9,120 nucleotides of DNA from Inquilinus sp. (GTDB taxonomy: Bacteria > Pseudomonadota > Alphaproteobacteria > DSM-16000 > Inquilinaceae), in NCBI GenBank assembly GCA_013003675.1, contig JABDIP010000127.1, positions 1 through 9,120 on the forward strand, read 5' to 3'. The position numbers and the translations under genes were made by a program. Below, in pieces: positions 1-6,109 of this stretch (positions within the stretch are counted from its first letter, which is position 1; the number at the start of each line of letters is the position of its first letter). The notes below the pieces were generated by a model. It was not told the origin of the DNA, ran no database searches, and was given only the letters and a program-made list of their open reading frames with translations.

Positions 1-602
1 AGGCTCTCCCAATAGGTCGCCTCCAGCTCGGCCTCGACCTCCTCGGCGACCCGGCGCCGGTTGTGATAGTGGATCGACAGGCCGAAGCCGCGTGCCCGGC
101 GCGCCACGGCGCGGCCGATCCGGCCCATGCCGATGATGCCGAGGCGCTTGCCGTAGAGCCGGTGGCCGAGCATGCCGGTCGGGCTCCAGCCGGTCCACTT
201 GCCCGAGCGCACCAGCGACTCGCCCTCGACCAGCCGCCTCGCCACGGCCAGAATCAGCGCCATGGTCATGTCGGCGGTGTCCTCGGTCAGCACCCCCGGC
301 GTGTTGGTGACGGCGATGCCGCGCGCCTTGGCCGCCGCCAGATCGATATGGTCGACCCCGGTGCCGAAACTGGCGATCAGCTTGAGCCGCGGCCCCGCCT
401 CGGCGATCAGTTCGGCATCGATGCGGTCGGTCACCGTCGGCACAAGCACGTCGGCCTCGCGCATCGCCTGGGCGAGCTGGTCCCGCGTCATCGGCTCGTC
501 GTCGATGTTCAGCCGCGGCTCGAACAGCTCCATCATCCGTGTCTCGATCGCGTCCGGCAGGTTGCGGGTGACGATGACGAGGGGTCTCTTACGGTCCGGC
601 AT
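1..602 (-). CDS. D-2-hydroxyacid dehydrogenase, glyoxylate/hydroxypyruvate reductase type (partial, 3' end outside window)
   Basis: NAD(P)H-dependent cytosolic reductase of 2-oxoacids such as glyoxylate or hydroxypyruvate; the exact substrate cannot be read from this part. Only the first 200 codons lie in the window. The N-terminal half of the catalytic domain (about residues 7-105) carries the family signatures SFGTGVDHID (78-87) and TNTPGVLTEDTADM (99-112). The Rossmann domain starts near 150 with the dinucleotide-binding glycine motif GMGRIG (158-163), followed by HYHNRRR (178-184), where arginines after the second beta strand favour NADPH. The catalytic Arg, Glu and His of the family lie beyond the edge and cannot be checked. 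The start is the ATG at 602-600, with only a weak, distant GAAAGG upstream; homologs also begin a few residues before the PLVIVT strand. The gene is divergent from the SH3 protein at 773. Family assignment is firm; substrate is open. Confidence 0.93.
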   Translation of the reverse strand, partial: MPDRKRPLVIVTRNLPDAIETRMMELFEPRLNIDDEPMTRDQLAQAMREADVLVPTVTDRIDAELIAEAGPRLKLIASFGTGVDHIDLAAAKARGIAVTNTPGVLTEDTADMTMALILAVARRLVEGESLVRSGKWTGWSPTGMLGHRLYGKRLGIIGMGRIGRAVARRARGFGLSIHYHNRRRVAEEVEAELEATYWES

Positions 603-647
603 GGAGGGTTGGCCTTTCGGTCCGGGACACGCGGTGTGGCGTCCCCC

Positions 648-677
648 GCCATAGCAAGCGCCCGCGCGGCTTGTCCA
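648..677 (-). promoter_or_regulatory. possible promoter of the hydroxyacid dehydrogenase
   Basis: Read on the minus strand, TGGACA (677-672) and TATGGC (653-648) are separated by 18 bases, with the start codon about 45 bases downstream. The -10 match is weak (3 of 6), and no better pair was seen in the divergent gap. Pattern match only. Confidence 0.25.
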
Positions 678-703
678 GCCCGGCGCCGCGGCACCGAACC
701 GCC

Positions 704-732
704 TTGACGGGCCCCGACAGCCGCCGGATAAG
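704..732 (+). promoter_or_regulatory. probable sigma70-type promoter of the SH3-domain gene
   Basis: TTGACG (704-709) and GATAAG (727-732) are separated by exactly 17 bases. The -35 box matches consensus at 5 of 6 positions and the -10 box at 4 of 6. Transcription would begin near 739, leaving a leader of about 34 bases before the ATG at 773. This supports choosing 773 over the longer reading that starts at the TTG at 671. Confidence 0.45.
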
Positions 733-772
733 GGGACAGCCGCCGCCAACCGACGAAACCTTTGCCGATCCG

Positions 773-1282
773 ATGAAACGTCTCGCCGCCGCCCTGCTGT
801 TCGCCGCGATGGTCTGGTTGCCGGCCGCGCCCGCCGCCGCGGACAGCGGGCTGCCGATTCCACGCTTCGTCAGCCTGAAGGCCGACAAGGTCAATGTACG
901 CGCCGGCCCCGGCCGCCGCTATCCGATCGACTGGGTGTTCCTGCGCAAGAGCATGCCGGTCGAGGTGGTGGCGGAATTCGACACCTGGCGGAAGATCCGC
1001 GACTTCGAGGGCACCGAGGGCTGGGTGCACCAGTCGCTGCTGTCCGGCCGCCGCGGCGCCCTGCTGACCGGCGACGTCGTCCATGAGCTGCGCGCCCAGC
1101 CGCACGGCGACGCGCTGGTCGTCGCCCGCGCCGAATCGGGCGTGGTCGGCGCGTTGCTGAGCTGCCCGGCCGGCGACGACCACGACGCCATCGGCTGGTG
1201 CCAAATCGATGTCGCAGGCCACCGCGGCTGGTTGCCGCGCCGGGAGCTTTGGGGGCTCTATGCTGACGAGGCGGTGGAGTAG
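773..1282 (+). CDS. exported bacterial SH3-domain protein
   Basis: A 169-residue protein with a cleavable-looking signal peptide: KR at 2-3, a hydrophobic stretch over 4-20, and an Ala-rich cleavage region before Asp24. The mature part resembles two tandem SH3b (SH3_4-like) units. The first spans about 32-92, with VNVRAGPGRRYPIDWVF (40-56) and the closing GWVHQSLLSG (83-92). The second, weaker unit spans about 94-160 and closes with GWLPRRELWG (152-161). Such domains in periplasmic proteins usually bind cell wall or protein partners, but no ligand can be named here. Two cysteines (131 and 143) could form a disulfide in the second unit. No strong ribosome binding site precedes the ATG; the start is chosen from the signal peptide and the promoter upstream. 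It is divergent from the hydroxyacid dehydrogenase, and I see no functional link between the two. Confidence 0.85.
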   Translation: MKRLAAALLFAAMVWLPAAPAAADSGLPIPRFVSLKADKVNVRAGPGRRYPIDWVFLRKSMPVEVVAEFDTWRKIRDFEGTEGWVHQSLLSGRRGALLTGDVVHELRAQPHGDALVVARAESGVVGALLSCPAGDDHDAIGWCQIDVAGHRGWLPRRELWGLYADEAVE

Positions 1283-1283
1283 C

Positions 1284-1319
1284 CGCGATCGGCCGGTCGT
1301 CATGGTTTCGCTTTTTTTT
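1284..1319 (+). terminator. weak candidate terminator: short hairpin and T8 tract
   Basis: After the SH3 gene there is a short imperfect stem (CGATC, loop GGCC, GGTCG, about 1286-1299) and, twelve bases later, an uninterrupted run of eight T (1312-1319), which stands out in such GC-rich DNA. The distance between hairpin and T run is too long for a classical intrinsic terminator, so this is a low-confidence call. Confidence 0.22.
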
Positions 1320-1356
1320 GCCTTCCAGGATGTGCAGATCGAAAGGGGCGACTTCG

Positions 1357-1896
1357 ATGGCGAACTTCAGCGAACGACGGATCCGATGGATCCTGGGCGC
1401 GGTCGGCTTCGGTTCGTTCGCGCTTCTGCTCAGCCTCGAAATCCTGCCGGATATCGGCAATCTGACGATCTTCGACATCGCGTCGGACGCGCTCGCGCTC
1501 TCCCTGACGATCAGCGCGGCGGTCGGCGTCGCGTTGCTGGCCCAGCGCATGCAGTTGCAGCATGAGGAAAAGCTGGAGCTGATCCGCAGCCTGGAGGTCG
1601 CCCGATCCGAGGGGGAAGGGTGGCGGAAGAAGGTCCAATCCCACCTCAACGGGCTGCGCCTGGAGATATCCAGGCAATTCCAGGAATGGGGGATGACCGA
1701 GGCCGAGCACGAGATCGGGCTGTTGATCCTCAAGGGCCTGAGCCACAAGGAGATCGCCTCGCTGCGCAATACCACCGAGGCGACGGTCCGGCAGCAGGCC
1801 CAGTCGATCTATGCCCGGTCCCGGCTGCCCGGCAAGTCGGCGTTCTCCGCCTACTTCCTCGAGGACCTGATCACCCCTGACGTGACGACGGGATAG
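1357..1896 (+). CDS. membrane-anchored LuxR-type helix-turn-helix protein
   Basis: A 179-residue putative transcription regulator fixed to the inner membrane. Two hydrophobic helices are visible, at about 10-30 and 43-64. A charged, probably coiled-coil linker follows (about 65-110, many Glu/Lys/Arg). The C-terminal LuxR/GerE-like domain (about 112-172) contains WGMTEAEHEIGLLILKGLSH, then KEIASLRNTTEATVRQQ, in which KEIA and TEATVRQQ correspond to the two helices of the HTH. There is no receiver domain and no autoinducer domain, so any signal would have to be sensed in the membrane or through a partner. The start is the ATG at 1357, preceded by AAAGGGG at 1342-1348 with good spacing; the reading frame stays open to 1318 but without a site there. 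I recall similar two-helix LuxR-type proteins from other alphaproteobacteria, without a known function. Target genes cannot be told from the sequence. Confidence 0.8.
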   Translation: MANFSERRIRWILGAVGFGSFALLLSLEILPDIGNLTIFDIASDALALSLTISAAVGVALLAQRMQLQHEEKLELIRSLEVARSEGEGWRKKVQSHLNGLRLEISRQFQEWGMTEAEHEIGLLILKGLSHKEIASLRNTTEATVRQQAQSIYARSRLPGKSAFSAYFLEDLITPDVTTG

Positions 1897-1983
1897 GGTT
1901 CCCGACTCCCATCGTCACCCGCGCGCCGCTACCCTCCTTCTCTTCAACTCGCTGAATTTCGCGGATTCCGCGGCGTCGTTGCC

Positions 1984-2011
1984 GTCTACGCGCCGATCCG
2001 ACAAATGGCGG
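1984..2011 (+). repeat. direct repeat, copy 1
   Basis: The 16 bases GTCTACGCGCCGATCC (1984-1999) recur exactly at 2071-2086. Extending to 28 bases, 23 are identical between the copies. The copies are 87 bases apart. Confidence 0.7.
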
Positions 2012-2070
2012 AAGCGGGCCGCTTGGCCACCCTCCCGCCGGCCGCTCGCGACGGCTATCCCGCATAAGTT

Positions 2071-2098
2071 GTCTACGCGCCGATCCCACGCCTGCCGG
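2071..2098 (+). repeat. direct repeat, copy 2
   Basis: Second copy of the 16-base exact (28-base, 23 identical) repeat. It ends directly before the weak promoter-like pair at 2100-2128, a position where a regulator could act. No known operator is recognised. Confidence 0.7.
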
Positions 2099-2099
2099 A

Positions 2100-2128
2100 T
2101 TTACCGCCGCTCGAGCCGCTGCGATAGC
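2100..2128 (+). promoter_or_regulatory. weak promoter candidate for the cysteine-rich protein gene
   Basis: TTTACC (2100-2105) and GATAGC (2123-2128) are 17 bases apart. Matches to consensus are 4 of 6 and 3 of 6. It would leave a long leader of about 145 bases before the ATG at 2281. Confidence 0.22.
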
Positions 2129-2280
2129 TGAGGGGTACCCGAAACGTAGTCCCGTGCCGGCGAGCGGTCGCCGGACGGGCGGCCGCCAAGGCCGGCGTCG
2201 AGGGTTCAGCCCGGACGCCGGATCGGGGAGGCATGCCGGCACCCGGGCTTCGACCACCGACCGCATGTCAGGAGGACGCT

Positions 2281-3330
2281 ATGAAGACCGACACCGCGGC
2301 ACGGGCGGCGGCACAGGAACCGCCGATCCCCTTTATCATCCGCCATCTCTATGGCCTCGCCATCGCCCTGGTCGCCATCATGGTGGGCTTCGGCGCTCTC
2401 GCCGAGGACACGGCCGACGACGACGATGACGGCGCGCTGGCGAGGGAATTCAGATACGGCACGATCTGTACCGCCACCGCGCGGGCGGCCCAGCGCGCCT
2501 GCCGGAACGAAGGCCGGGAGGTGTTCTGGACCGCGATCGGCAATTGCGCCAACGTCTCCGATCCGATCGCCGCCAGCGAGTGCAGCGACGATGCCAAGGC
2601 CGATCGGCGCGCGGAGATGGCGCTGTGCGGCGACCGCTTCGACGCCCGCCGGGATCTGTGCTTCGCGCTTGGCAAGGATGCCTACGAACCGACCTTCGAC
2701 CCGGCCGATTTCGTCGACCCCATGGAAATCGGCGTCACGGTCGCGGCGAACCCGTACTTCCCGCTCGAGCAGGGCCGGCGCTGGGTCTATGCCGGCGACG
2801 GCGAGACCATCGTCGTGACGGTAAGGGACGAAACCAAGCTGATCGGCGGGGTCACCTGTCTGGTCGTCAACGACCGGGTCGAGGAGGATGGCGCCGTGGT
2901 CGAGGATACCGAGGACTGGTACGCCCAGGATGTTCTCGGCAATGTCTGGTATTGCGGCGAGATCGCGCGGAACTATGAACGGGTCGAGGGCGAGGCCGCG
3001 GCCGAGCTGGTCGACGTCGACGGCTCCTGGAAGGCGTTCCGGGACTATGCCCGTCCGGGCATCGTGATGCAGGCCGTGCCCCGCATGAGCGACGTCTACC
3101 GGCAGGAATTCGCCCTGCGCGAGGCCGAGGATGCCGCCCAGATCGTCATGCTCGACGGGACCGCGACGGTTGCCGCGGCGTCCTGCCACGGCACCTGCCT
3201 GATCACCCGGGAATTCACGCCCGTGCAGCCGGACGTCGAGGAGTACAAATACTACGCGCCCGGCATCGGGCTGATCCTCGAGGTCGACCCGGAGGGCAAC
3301 CGCGTCGAGCTGGTGGAATTCACCCGCTGA
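2281..3330 (+). CDS. exported two-module protein with cysteine-paired N-terminal region; conserved, function unknown
   Basis: A 349-residue protein. The start is the ATG at 2281, fixed by AGGAGG five bases upstream. Residues 18-41 form one hydrophobic segment ending GALA, so it is a signal peptide (cleavage after Ala41 plausible) or a signal anchor. After an acidic spacer, residues 60-130 contain three cysteine pairs with near-equal spacing: C63/C74, C89/C101 and C116/C127. This looks like a small disulfide-stabilised helical module. Residues about 156-349 form a second domain with YFPLEQGRRWVYAGDG (159-174), an EDTEDWYAQD segment (208-217) and EYKYYAPGIGLILEV (321-335). I recognise this as a widespread but uncharacterised family of secreted proteins. 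It adds C193, C225 and the pair C302/C306; ten cysteines after the signal region suits oxidative folding in the periplasm. No enzyme motif is visible. The gene stands alone and converges on the DUF3501 gene. Confidence 0.85.
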   Translation: MKTDTAARAAAQEPPIPFIIRHLYGLAIALVAIMVGFGALAEDTADDDDDGALAREFRYGTICTATARAAQRACRNEGREVFWTAIGNCANVSDPIAASECSDDAKADRRAEMALCGDRFDARRDLCFALGKDAYEPTFDPADFVDPMEIGVTVAANPYFPLEQGRRWVYAGDGETIVVTVRDETKLIGGVTCLVVNDRVEEDGAVVEDTEDWYAQDVLGNVWYCGEIARNYERVEGEAAAELVDVDGSWKAFRDYARPGIVMQAVPRMSDVYRQEFALREAEDAAQIVMLDGTATVAAASCHGTCLITREFTPVQPDVEEYKYYAPGIGLILEVDPEGNRVELVEFTR

Positions 3331-3335
3331 CGATC

Positions 3336-3384
3336 GGAAAGCGACGCGCACGGGTGCGGCCGATGTCGCATCCGCGCGTTTTCC
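3336..3384. terminator. possible bidirectional terminator between convergent genes
   Basis: The 58-bp gap between two convergent genes contains an interrupted inverted repeat: GGAAA (3336-3340) and CGCGC (3345-3349) against GCGCG (3374-3378) and TTTTCC (3379-3384). Position and the AAA/TTTT edges suit a two-way terminator, but the stem is interrupted and the loop is long. Confidence 0.3.
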
Positions 3385-3388
3385 GTCG

Positions 3389-3979
3389 TCAGTCGAGATC
3401 CGCCGCCAGGGCGGCGCGGACAGCCTCCGGCAACACCGCCATATGGGCGTATTCCGGATGCTTCATGCCGATCACGACACGGACCCCGGGGGTCTTGAAC
3501 TTTGCCGCCTGGGCGTCGGTCAGCGGGAAGTGCACGAACTGGACCGACGAGGCCTTGCCGGCGGCGGACGTGCGGTCGACATCGGCTTCGGCCACCGACA
3601 TGACCGTCTCGCCGTCGATCTCCACGAACATCGTCTCCTCGACACCGCCGAGCTTGCCGAGCACTCGGGCGCGGCGCTCCGGGTCGTCGATCTCGAACAT
3701 CATCGTCGCCACCAACTCGCGCCCTTGCGGGATCAGCGGGTTGTAGGCGGACAGCTCGTCCTCGATCTGCTCCTCGCCGCCGCGCTCGATGAACAGCATC
3801 TCATGCACCTGATGCCACATCGTCTGGAAGCTCTCGAAATAGAAGGTGGCGTCGGGGCCGACCGAGACGCGGCGGTTGTCCTTGACCGCGCGCATCTCGT
3901 GGCGCTTGTCGGCGCGGATCTCCGCATAGCGCTCCATCGGCATGATGTCGTCGCGGGTGATCAGACGCTGTGCTGACAT
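3389..3979 (-). CDS. DUF3501 family protein
   Basis: A 196-residue soluble protein that I recognise as DUF3501, a family without a known function. Typical blocks are the N-terminal LITRDDIMPMERYAEIR (6-22), then VSVGPDATFYFESFQTMWHQ (38-57), EMLFIERGGEEQIEDELSAY (60-79) and the continuation NPLIPQGRELVATMMFE (80-96). The C-terminal third contains SSVQFVHFPLTDAQ (143-156) and ends with a helix rich in Ala and Leu. There is no cysteine, signal peptide or membrane segment. It starts 27 bases after the stop of the GlpC/HdrD-like gene, with GGAG eight bases before the ATG, so it is the last gene of the rubrerythrin operon. DUF3501 genes commonly follow this type of iron-sulfur protein, which argues for a shared task, for example as partner or assembly factor; that role is inference. 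Confidence 0.88.
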   Translation of the reverse strand: MSAQRLITRDDIMPMERYAEIRADKRHEMRAVKDNRRVSVGPDATFYFESFQTMWHQVHEMLFIERGGEEQIEDELSAYNPLIPQGRELVATMMFEIDDPERRARVLGKLGGVEETMFVEIDGETVMSVAEADVDRTSAAGKASSVQFVHFPLTDAQAAKFKTPGVRVVIGMKHPEYAHMAVLPEAVRAALAADLD

Positions 3980-4006
3980 GGGTGTTTCTCCGGTCTCGGT
4001 CGCGCC

Positions 4007-5350
4007 TCAGCCGGCCAGGCCGTAGGCGCGGGCGAACAGTTCGATGGGGTGGGGGGCGGTCTCCGGCACCGGCGTATCGCCGCCCAGCCGCTCCATCCCC
4101 TGCAGGATGTGCATCCCGGCGAGCGGGCATTCGGAGGCCACGTACCGGCTGCCGGCCTTGGCCGCCTGGCGGGCGACCGGCTTGCCGACCTTGAGGGCGA
4201 CATCGAAGTTGTCCTTCATCATCCCCCATGAGCCGCCGTGACCCGAGCAGCGCTCGACGACGGCGATCTGGGTGTCGGGAATCAGCCGGAGCAACTCGGC
4301 GGCCTTCTGGCCCATGTTCTGCGCCCGGGCGTGGCAGGCGATATGCACGGTGACGCCGCCGTCGAGCGGCTTCAGCCCGTCGGCCAGGCCCTCCTTGCGG
4401 GCGATGTCGACCAGGTACTCGGCGGTGTCGTAGGTCGCCGCCGACAGCCGCTTGACGTCCTCGTCTTCGGGCACCAGCAGCGGCCATTCGAATTTCAGCA
4501 TCAGGGCGCAGCTCGGGACCAGGGCGATGACGTCGTAGCCCTTGTCGATCCAGGGTTTCAGCTCGCCGGCGACCTTGCTCGCGTTTTCCGCGACCCGGGC
4601 GATATTGCCGTGCTCGAGCTGCGGCATGCCGCAGCAGGTCGGATAGACCACCTCCGTCTCGACGCCGTTATGGGCGAGCACGGCGCGGGCGGCCGTGCCG
4701 ATATCGGGGTTGTTGTAGTTCACGAAACAGGTGGCATAGAGCACCGCCTTGCGGCCATGGGCCGGCGCCTGCGGATTGACCGTCGGCACCTGCTGCCGGG
4801 CGCGCAGGGTGAAGGTCTTGCCGTGATACTTCGGCAGGTCGGCCTTGCGGTCGACACCGGCGGTCTTTTCCATCAGCGGACGGGTCAACCCATTGCCGGT
4901 GCCGGTCGCCCAGTTGGCAAGCCCGGCGACGGGAGCGGCGAACTTGCCGTTGCGGTCGGTCTCGGTGAGCTGGCGGGCGGCGAACGGCACCTTGCCCTGC
5001 TTCGCCTCGATCGCCCGATGGCGCAGCATCAGATGCGGGAAGTCGAGGTTGAATTCGTGCGGCGGCACGTAGGGGCACTTGGTCATGAAGCACAGATCGC
5101 AGAGCGTGCAGGCATCCGCGACCGGCTTGAAGTCGGCCGAGTTGACGCTGTCGAGTTCGCCCGACGAACTGTCGTCGATCAGGTCGAACAGGCGCGGAAA
5201 GCTGTCGCACAGATTGAAGCAGCGGCGGCAGCCATGACAGATATCGAAGACCCGTCGCAGCTCGGCGTCGAGCTTCTCCTCGTCATAGAACTCCGGATCC
5301 TGCCACGGCACCGGATGCCGGACCGGCGCTTCGAGACTGCCTTCGCGCAT
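4007..5350 (-). CDS. GlpC/HdrD-like iron-sulfur protein with two CCG domains
   Basis: A 447-residue cytosolic electron-transfer protein. The N-terminal part holds two [4Fe-4S] motifs: C38, C41, C44, C48 (CHGCRRCFNLC) and C81, C84, C87, C92 (CTLCDLCFMTKCP). Two CCG domains follow, as in GlpC of anaerobic glycerol-3-phosphate dehydrogenase and HdrD of heterodisulfide reductase. The first has C208, C239-C240 (PTCCGMP) and C281. The second is reduced to C339 (ACHARAQNMG), a single C368 (ERCSGHGG) and C408 (SECPLAG). No membrane segment is present, so it is not itself a quinone-binding membrane subunit. I choose the ATG at 5350, with GAGGG seven bases upstream, over the GTG at 5407, which has no ribosome binding site and adds 19 residues unlike homologs. 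It lies between rubrerythrin and DUF3501, same strand, and is a likely electron donor for rubrerythrin; no catalytic FAD or glycerol-phosphate subunit is nearby. Confidence 0.9.
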   Translation of the reverse strand: MREGSLEAPVRHPVPWQDPEFYDEEKLDAELRRVFDICHGCRRCFNLCDSFPRLFDLIDDSSSGELDSVNSADFKPVADACTLCDLCFMTKCPYVPPHEFNLDFPHLMLRHRAIEAKQGKVPFAARQLTETDRNGKFAAPVAGLANWATGTGNGLTRPLMEKTAGVDRKADLPKYHGKTFTLRARQQVPTVNPQAPAHGRKAVLYATCFVNYNNPDIGTAARAVLAHNGVETEVVYPTCCGMPQLEHGNIARVAENASKVAGELKPWIDKGYDVIALVPSCALMLKFEWPLLVPEDEDVKRLSAATYDTAEYLVDIARKEGLADGLKPLDGGVTVHIACHARAQNMGQKAAELLRLIPDTQIAVVERCSGHGGSWGMMKDNFDVALKVGKPVARQAAKAGSRYVASECPLAGMHILQGMERLGGDTPVPETAPHPIELFARAYGLAG

Positions 5351-5446
5351 CCACCAACCCTCACACTCGCCCGTCAAGCCGCCGGGGCCGTCCGAATTGG
5401 CCGCCACCGCCGCGTCCGGGGCATGCCTGCGTCAATGGGGGAATTG

Positions 5447-5471
5447 CGGGGCCCCGCGCCGCGGGGCCCCG
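5447..5471. other. very strong GC hairpin between rubrerythrin and the iron-sulfur gene
   Basis: Bases 5447-5457 (CGGGGCCCCGC) pair perfectly with 5461-5471, an 11-bp all-GC stem with a three-base loop. It sits in the 165-bp spacer after the rubrerythrin stop. No T tract follows on the minus strand, so it is not a classical terminator. It could cut transcript read-through partly or protect the upstream rubrerythrin mRNA from 3' decay. Confidence 0.6.
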
Positions 5472-5499
5472 GAAACATGCATCGCCGGGTCCGGTCCCG

Positions 5500-5514
5500 G
5501 AAGGGCCCGACGCC
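5500..5514 (-). other. short hairpin just after the rubrerythrin stop
   Basis: On the minus strand AGGGC and GCCCT form a 5-bp stem around a 5-base loop, beginning one base after the stop codon. Together with the stronger hairpin at 5447-5471 it gives the rubrerythrin transcript a folded 3' end. Short enough to occur by chance. Confidence 0.3.
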
Positions 5515-5515
5515 C

Positions 5516-5932
5516 TCAGCCGATGTCGGCCAGAGCCTTCTGGAAACGGCCGGCGTGGCTCTTCTCGGCCTTCGCCAAGGTCTCGAACCAGTCGGCGATT
5601 TCGTCGAAACCCTCGTCACGGGCGGTTCGCGCCATGCCGGGATACATGTCGGTGTACTCGTGGGTCTCGCCGGCGATCGCCGCCTTCAGGTTCTCCGCCG
5701 TGCTGCCGATCGGCTCGCCGGTCGCCGGATCGCCGACCTCCTCGAGGAATTCGAGATGGCCGTGCGCGTGGCCGGTCTCGCCCTCGGCGGTCGAGCGGAA
5801 GACGGCGGACACATCGTTGTAACCTTCGATGTCGGCCTTCTGGGCGAAGTAGAGATAGCGGCGGTTGGCCTGGCTTTCGCCGGAGAACGCGGCCTTGAGG
5901 TTGTCTTCGGTCTTGGAGCCTTTGAGCGACAT
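5516..5932 (-). CDS. rbr: rubrerythrin, diiron domain only
   Basis: A 138-residue four-helix-bundle diiron protein. Rubrerythrins reduce hydrogen peroxide to water in the cytosol with electrons from a small redox protein. All expected iron ligands are visible in two half-sites: E19 (GESQANRRY) with E52 and H55 (ETGH), and E89 with E92 (GETHEY... region) with E123 and H126 (EKSH). The C-terminal rubredoxin domain of classical rubrerythrins, with its two CxxC motifs, is absent, and the protein has no cysteine at all, so electrons must come from another protein. The start is the ATG at 5932, which has GGGGGA seven bases upstream; the ATG five codons earlier (5947) has no site and that GGGGGA would lie inside it. 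First gene of a three-gene unit with the GlpC/HdrD-like and DUF3501 genes; an Irr-box-like palindrome and promoter lie upstream. Confidence 0.94.
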   Translation of the reverse strand: MSLKGSKTEDNLKAAFSGESQANRRYLYFAQKADIEGYNDVSAVFRSTAEGETGHAHGHLEFLEEVGDPATGEPIGSTAENLKAAIAGETHEYTDMYPGMARTARDEGFDEIADWFETLAKAEKSHAGRFQKALADIG

Positions 5933-6049
5933 CTGCTGATCCCCCATGCAGTTGGGTGTTTGGACCGGCGGCGGGCCGGTCCCTCGAAACTGGCTCTGGA
6001 AAGCCCGGCCCGGCGGATGGCGGCCATCCGCAACGCCGGAAGTGCCGGT

Positions 6050-6078
6050 GATATTGCATCGGCCGAAACCGAAGTCAA
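6050..6078 (-). promoter_or_regulatory. probable promoter of the rubrerythrin operon
   Basis: On the minus strand TTGACT (6078-6073) is followed after 17 bases by AATATC (6055-6050), or after 16 by CAATAT. The -35 box is 5 of 6, the -10 box only 3 of 6, which is common for regulated promoters. Transcription would start near 6043, giving a leader of about 110 bases. The Irr-box-like palindrome ends four bases upstream of the -35. Confidence 0.45.
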
Positions 6079-6082
6079 CCAG

Positions 6083-6099
6083 ATTAGAATTGTTCTAAA
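6083..6099. promoter_or_regulatory. Irr box (iron control element) candidate
   Basis: ATTAGAATTGTTCTAAA: perfect TTAGAA and TTCTAA arms around a 3-base centre. It matches the alphaproteobacterial iron control element TTTAGAA-N3-TTCTAAA at 13 of 14 defined positions. It is an AT-rich island in GC-rich surroundings, it lies just upstream of the -35 box of the rubrerythrin operon, and the irr gene itself is the neighbour. Irr binding here is inferred from these three facts. Confidence 0.75.
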
Positions 6100-6109
6100 T
6101 CAATTCCGC

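Larger units (their letters stand above)
1897..2280. other. 384-bp stretch without a gene; contains a spaced direct repeat
   Basis: Frames open here have the arginine/proline-rich composition of GC-rich shadow frames and no ribosome binding sites, so I call no gene. The stretch holds the direct repeat described separately, a small palindrome CGCGGATTCCGCG (1960-1972), a weak promoter-like pair at 2100-2128 and the strong ribosome binding site AGGAGG (2270-2275) of the next gene. Confidence 0.6.

Noticed and set aside
624..645. GGGAC...GTCCC inverted repeat in the hydroxyacid dehydrogenase leader
   Set aside because: A 5-bp stem with a 12-base loop is expected often by chance in GC-rich DNA.
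1871..2266. Possible 131-residue protein on the minus strand in the gene-free stretch
   Set aside because: Arg/Pro/Gly-rich low-complexity translation, no ribosome binding site, and overlap with the end of the LuxR-type gene. Looks like a chance frame.
2206..3351. 381-codon open frame on the minus strand
   Set aside because: Antisense to the cysteine-rich exported protein, whose plus-strand frame has a strong ribosome binding site, a signal segment and recognisable conserved blocks.
5932..5947. Earlier ATG for rubrerythrin at 5947
   Set aside because: No ribosome binding site in front of it, while GGGGGA lies at proper distance before the ATG at 5932, where homologs also begin.
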